Positions 59,261-64,000 of a stretch of DNA of 64,000 nt are shown one piece after another. Made by a program: the position numbers and the translations under genes. Below the pieces are notes generated by a model. That model worked only from the letters and a program-made list of their open reading frames with translations. It was not told where the DNA came from and searched no databases. The DNA is from Flaveria trinervia (taxonomy: Eukaryota > Streptophyta > Magnoliopsida > Asterales > Asteraceae), in assembly GCA_025506515.1 (NCBI GenBank), contig CM046454.1, positions 37,560,503 through 37,624,502 on the forward strand. Reading direction: 5' to 3'. The stretch's first letter is position 1, and the number at the start of each line of letters is the position of its first letter.

Positions 59261-60750
59261 CAATAATCTGAGAAATTGGATGATTCTTGTGAATACGAGA
59301 TGTTGGAATCTCATCACCTTGAGCATTAACATCCAGATTTGTTTGGTTTAAGTTAGAGAGCTGATGTCACAAATTAAAAGCATGTGGATTGAAGCTTGGA
59401 ACTTGAGTCGGTGAGTTAATAAAGAAATCTAAGTTACCAGTATCAATTACATCACCAGAGATGGATGATGTGCCAGACTCAGGTTCCACAAACTCATTAC
59501 CATCATTAGGAATAGGTTGTGATCCTTCCTGATCAAATGAGACTGAATGATTTGAAGCTGAATTAGCATGATGATTGTCATTGAATCGTATTGATGAATC
59601 CTTGACAAATGATAAAAATGGGTAGTCTGAGCTAGAATCATCTGGGTCATCAGAATCTGAATCCTCACTCAAAGATCCAAGATCTCCTCTATAGTTCTTC
59701 TTACCTGTAGAATCAAAACAATTTGATTGATTAAACAAGTTAGATTGAAGAGAGTTTGATAATGAATCTAAATCAAATAACCATGCAGGACCATTTGAAA
59801 CTGATGGAAAAGAATTTTCAGAAATTTAACGTTGAATGTTTCAAGAATTATATTTGTCCTAGAGTTGTACACTCGATAGGCTTTTGAAACAGATCAGTAT
59901 CCAATGAAAAATCCATTATCAGATTTTGCATCAAATTTTCCTAACTAATCATTTGAATTAAGAATCATAACAGAACAATCAAATGATTTTAGAAAATTTA
60001 TGTTTGGTTTGCTGCCAAACATTAACACATAAGAAGTTTTCATTTTATCTTTCACAATTACGGTTTTGTTCTGAACAAAACACGTAGTTGATATAGCTTC
60101 ATCCCAAAAAGTTATAGGAATCTTTGCATCAGCTAACATAGAACGAGCAGCTCAATCAGTGTTCTATTTTTCTTTCAGCAACTCCATTTTGTTAAGGAGT
60201 TTTGGGAGCACTGAACTGATGAGCTATCCCTTTCTGAGCACAAAACATTTCAATGTTAGCGAATTCCATTCCATTATTACTTCTTATTATTTTCACTTTA
60301 TATTCTAATTGATTTTCAACTTTAATGATAAATTCTTTTAGCAATTCAACCGTTTCAGATTTAGCATACAAAAAGAAAACCCATGAAAATCTTGTATAGT
60401 CACAATGATAACTAAACAATATGATTTTCCTCCAATCCTCTTGACATTTGTTGGTCCAAAAAGGTCCATATGTAACAATTGAAGAGGTTTGGAAGTTGAG
60501 TTTATGATTTTGGTCTTATAAGACGCTCTGTTTTGTTTTCCCTTTAAACATGCTGAGTAGTGATCAGTCATTGCAAACTTCTTAGATGGAAGTCCAATGA
60601 CATGATTTCCTGATACAAGCTTGTTCATATTCTTGAAATTTGAATGTCCGAGACGTCTATGCCAAAGATGGCTTTCATCATTTGATGCTTTAGCAATTAG
60701 GAAATTTATTTCGGTTGAAGTATCAACTTGAGACATATCTAGTTTGTATA
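59261..60750 (-). pseudogene. Element I integrase and linker to RT (broken)
   Basis: From 60736: SHLWHRRLGHSNFKNMNKLV and HYSACLKGKQNRASYK (zinc region), LLHMDLFGPTNVKRIGGKSY (first Asp), a shift near 60420, then TRFSWVFFLYAKSETVELLKEF. The second catalytic Asp is replaced: RSNNGMEF instead of RSDNG (about 60280-60260). A stop follows PKTP where QNGVAERK (Glu) comes next. MLADAKIPITFWDEAISTTCFVQNK is at 60139-60065. The linker (59738-59367) is Ser/Asp-rich (DSDSDDPDDSSSD). Integration activity is lost in this copy. Confidence 0.85.
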
Positions 60751-60769
60751 CATCTCTATCCCTTTCAGC

Positions 60770-61110
60770 TGTAACAATTACCTACTCTTTGCTTATCTGA
60801 AAACCTGGCTTCAAAACATAATAGAATCAATCATTAAAAAGAATAGAATATGATTTATCACAAATTTGGGATACACTTAAAAGATTAAAGTTCAACTGTG
60901 AGCAAAAGTTGAATTTGTCAAAGCTATTATCCCATTTGATACTGTTCCTTCTCTAGTTATTTTTCCACCAGCATCACCACCAAAGGCGACATGTGTTCCA
61001 TCTTTTAACTTAAAGTCTTGTAACAAGGAAGGATTGCCTGTCTTATGCCGGCTACACCCATTATTCACATACCATGTATTTAGTGGTCTTATTGGGCGTA
61101 CCTGCATAAC
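60770..61110 (-). pseudogene. Element I protease (active site mutated)
   Basis: LNTWYVNNGCSRHKTGNPSLL (about 61080-61020) corresponds to the copia protease start WYVDSGCSRHMTG. Catalytic Asp-Ser reads Asn-Asn at 61065-61060, and HMTG reads HKTG. FKLKDGTHVAFGGDAGGKITREG follows. The remainder is frame-broken to about 60770. Both Asn changes are G-to-A on the coding strand. Confidence 0.82.
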
Positions 61111-62240
61111 AAGAAAATTAAGTTGATATATCCACCCAAGCCGAGATGGTCTTGGGTTTCCAAATTATCTACAATGGTAAATTGTTTGTAATGAAGATTA
61201 TTAAAATTAGGTTTATTCTTGATGAATTTACCAATCTTGTTTTGGAAATTGTTTGAGTTCTTTTTGAAAGCATTCATAACATTTGATTGATCAATTTTTA
61301 ACATGAATTGATGACTAACATTTTTATTAGTCATTCTTACCGATCTTGGTGTGAATTGTTCTTGCACATCTTTAGATCTCACATAATTATTCTTTTGAAA
61401 AGATCTCAAACCTAACGAAGGTTGATTAGTAAATCTTTGAAATCCATCTGTTTGATTTCTCATAAACTGAGGATTAACATAACCTTTGCTCAAGTTTGAG
61501 TTTGCAAATCCTCTTGAGGTGATTTCTTTCTAAAGTAACAATTTGTAGTATTGTGAGTCTTATCATCACAATAAGTACAATATTTGTTAAAATAACAATC
61601 TACTGTAGAATGATTTTTCATTTCACATATGTGACAGTACTTGTTAAAATAGCACTCAGCAGTATTGTGATTTTTCATATCACAAATTTCACAATACTTT
61701 TGTGGAGTTTTAAAACAACTGTTTGTTAACTTTTGATATTGACACTTTGTTTGATTCATTTTTATATTTTGGTGTCAAATAGTTAAACTGTTGTTTTTCA
61801 TGTTTCACATTTTGATGTTTTGTCATATTGTTTTTCATCTATTTAACATGAACTTCCTTCTCGAATTAACAAATCTTTTTGCTACAGCAGAAGTCTTAGA
61901 ATCTGAACTTGATTTCAGATCAGAGTGAGATTTGTTCATAGAATTCACCTTGTTGTTTTGAAGAGAATTCATATTTAACAAACCTGCTAACACAAACTTT
62001 ATCGGTTTAAGTTTTGTTGTCTGATTTGTCGCTTCGATCAACTTTTCTAAACTTTTGTTTTGTTCAGATTTGATTTTTGATGATTTCCTTCTTCTCCTTT
62101 GATTCTTTGATTTAGAAGAACTTGGTTTACTTTCAGATTGAACATCATCAGAAGAAGATTTTTTTCAGATTGAACTTGTTTTAGATTAATAGTGTTTGAA
62201 TCTTCTGGTTCCTACATGTTGTTTATCTTTGCGTTGAGCT
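61111..62240 (-). pseudogene. Element I gag C-terminal region with three zinc knuckles
   Basis: Bases 61759-61490 encode three consecutive CX2CX4HX4C knuckles: CEICDMKNHNTAEC (61693-61652), CHICEMKNHSTVDC (61636-61595) and CTYCDDKTHNTTNC (61579-61538), spaced 19 residues apart with NKYC between. A basic, Asn/Gln/Phe-rich part follows (61493-61089: RSFQKNNYVRSKD, SNNFQNKIGKFIKNKPNF). Upstream (62041-61835) is KFVLAGLLNMNSLQNNKVNSMN. In A/B/C/E the same position holds a single knuckle. The role would be RNA binding in the particle. Confidence 0.75.
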
Positions 62241-64000
62241 TTCACTACTTCGAAAACAAAATGCATTTGTTCAGAAGTGTTTTGTTTTGTTGTTTAGGTT
62301 CATATGATTTTATCTTGATTGGATGACCATTTTTAATCTTTTCTTGATCATTTTCAACAAACACTTTTATATTTTCCTTTTCTTCTTCATAATTCTTGTT
62401 TTTGACATGAAAAGCTTTAAGTTTAGCTTTGTTCTCAGGAGAATGATCATGTGTATTGAAATTCTCTCGTAAAGTGTTTGTGATAGATTCAGGCATAGGT
62501 TCATGAGTGAAGCCTAATCTGCTTTCTGTTATCTTCCTCTCACTTACCAGTTTTTACAATCATTTTTGAACTCTTTACTTTAGCAAGATTCATTGAGTAG
62601 CAGCATATGCTATCCTCTCCTGTTCAAGATTTTTAGTCATCTCTTCCAATTGTTTAGAAACATTTTCTAATTTTTAGAGTTTTTTTCCATGAAGTTTGAA
62701 GAGAGAGATAATCTTTTGGTCTGCTATTTTATGATCAGATTTAAATTTGTTATGCATTGATTCTTCTTGTTTGAGTTTCTCACAGATTTTATATGAATAT
62801 TTTCTATAGTATTCAACATGTTCATAGCATGATTTTGTGCATAGTTTTTCTCTCACTTCAGATGGTATTTCAAGAAATTTTGGAGATGAGGTTTCAGATT
62901 TTGAAGATGAAGTGTCAACCTATGGTTGATCAGACTGTGCCATTAGAGCTACTTCATTTGTATCCTCCTTAGGATCTGATTTTTCACTCCAATCATAGTC
63001 ATCTTCTTCATTCTCACCTTCCACCTTTGGATCATTAATTTCTAACCAATCTTCTTCTGAATTTCTGCAACAAGAGATAAACTTAATGTTAAATCATTAG
63101 TAAATTGTTCAGTATATGCACTCCAATCATAACCATCTTTAATATTGACTACTACAGCTTTCCTGGTATCATCAGATGATTTTGTTTCATCTTTAAGCTC
63201 AGGCATAGGAAGACTTTGATAAGGCTTTTGAAAAGTCTTCTGAGCTGGTTGAAACCTTTGATTGTTAGAGCTTGATTGAGCATTTCCTCCATTATTCCTT
63301 GGTGCTTTTCATTCTCTTGAGAAATGGCCATAGCTGTTACAGTTAAAACACCTAGATTTTGACTTATCTAATCCAACAGTCTTCTTAGCACTTGGCTTGT
63401 ACTTCCGTTGATATATGAGTGTTTTTGTGTCCTGTAAGCAATCATCACCATTTGCCAGTTGAGTCCATCTCTTCAACATCTCAGGATCCATTTCAAATAA
63501 ATCCTGCAAAACAAAATCTAATTGAGTTAAATGGCTACCTTGATATGCTTGAAAACTAGCCTTAAATGCAGTAAATGCAGTTTTAGACTCTTCATCCTCT
63601 AATAGGATGTTTATCACATCTTTAACTTTGCTAGATTTAGCAGAGTTAGATGAAGAAGTCTTTGTTTGAACATTTGATGTTTGAGACTAAGATATAGGAG
63701 GAGATTGAGAATGAGATTGTGTTGTGTAAGCAGGAGCACTGGTAAATGATGAATCAGTGAAAAATCCTGCTCCGACGAATAAATCTCCTTCTTCTTCTTT
63801 AACTTTCTTACTTTTTGCCATGAAAGCATTCTTAACTATGTTTGCTGGAGAAGCAACAAACTGATACTGAGACATTGATGCTTCTCTATCATTGTTCCTT
63901 GAGCTTTCATCAATCTCTACTGACTCAATCTTGGCAATAAGTAGATCTAGATCCATATGGAACTTCTCAGTATGCTTTAGTAAGGTTACTATTTGTTTCA
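62241..64000 (-). pseudogene. Element I gag, central region (partial, broken)
   Basis: Runs off the right edge. From 63956: MDLDLLIAKIESVEIDESSR and SMSQYQFVASPANIVKNAFMA. Then LLEDEESKTAFTAFKASFQAY (63611 on) and a zinc knuckle SRCFNCNSYGHFSRE (63353-63309), whose last Cys codon is now TGA. Further down are Glu/Lys-rich coiled-coil-like segments (62856-62674 CTKSCYEHVEYYRKYSYKIC; 62496-62245 KNYEEEKENIKVFVENDQEK). The capsid N-terminal domain is outside the window. Several frame breaks. Confidence 0.72.

Larger units (their letters stand above)
56011..64000 (-). mobile_element. Element I: Sirevirus-like Ty1/copia element, partial
   Basis: A minus-strand copia element entering from the right edge. 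It has gag, protease, integrase, RT, RNase H, a 1-kb 3' untranslated region, polypurine tract and a probable 3' LTR. It differs from A/B/C/E in LTR and protein sequence and has no ORF2. Its left end falls exactly after KAEY in H's integrase, so H is its target; the flank is GAGTA (56006-56010). Confidence 0.88.

Noticed and set aside
1..64000. A host (non-transposon) protein-coding gene or RNA gene
   Set aside because: Every long frame is assigned to a retroelement domain or is a shadow of one. The stretches without genes are LTRs, leaders and spacers.

Overview
The window is plant repeat DNA: a stack of nested LTR retrotransposons with no recognisable host gene. Sirevirus-like Ty1/copia elements, chromodomain Ty3/gypsy elements and initiator-Met-tRNA-type primer sites (TGGTATCAGAGC) point to a flowering plant. 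The sequence style suggests a eudicot, perhaps Asteraceae, but that is an impression and not a demonstrated placement.

Layout, left to right. Element A (+, 1-6837) is the 3' part of a Sirevirus-like copia element: reverse transcriptase/RNase H, a spacer, a third gene ('ORF2') and the 3' LTR. A short piece of gypsy element G (+, 6838-7221) follows. Element B (-, 7222-12703 and 25109-28097) is of the same family as A and is split by element C (+, 12704-25108). C is a complete member with two LTRs and a TGACA target-site duplication. Element D (+, 28098-31949) is a 5'-truncated copia element of another lineage. The 3' end of G follows (+, 31950-34722). Then comes gypsy element F (-, 34723-35329 and 47660 to about 50160), split by element E (+, 35330-47659). 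E is a complete member of the A/B/C family with TCTTT target-site duplications. Gypsy element H (+, about 50160-56010) is interrupted in its integrase by element I (-, 56011 to beyond 64000), a different Sirevirus-like copia element.

Inferred order of events: F is oldest and G entered its integrase. A, B and D then entered G, C entered B, and E entered F. One deletion appears to have removed B's 5' half, G's middle and D's 5' half, leaving the B/D junction near 28097.

The most interesting system is the A/B/C/E family. Each element carries, on the pol strand and downstream of pol, a third gene of roughly 1,100 codons that occupies the 'env' position but shows no signal peptide or membrane segment. 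About 65-71 bp before its start codon lies TATAAATA (A, B, E) or a decayed form (C). Upstream of that TATA is a spacer built from the same CAGTAGTT/AACTACTG motifs that fill the LTR U3. Together this looks like an internal promoter for a separate ORF2 transcript. The same family has an in-frame stop at the gag-pol boundary, with a different stop codon in each copy, followed by a splice-acceptor-like T-rich GCAG.

Nearly all genes are broken by frameshifts or stops. A's pol is almost open. C, and partly E, are broken mainly by single-base indels, so some lesions may be sequencing error.
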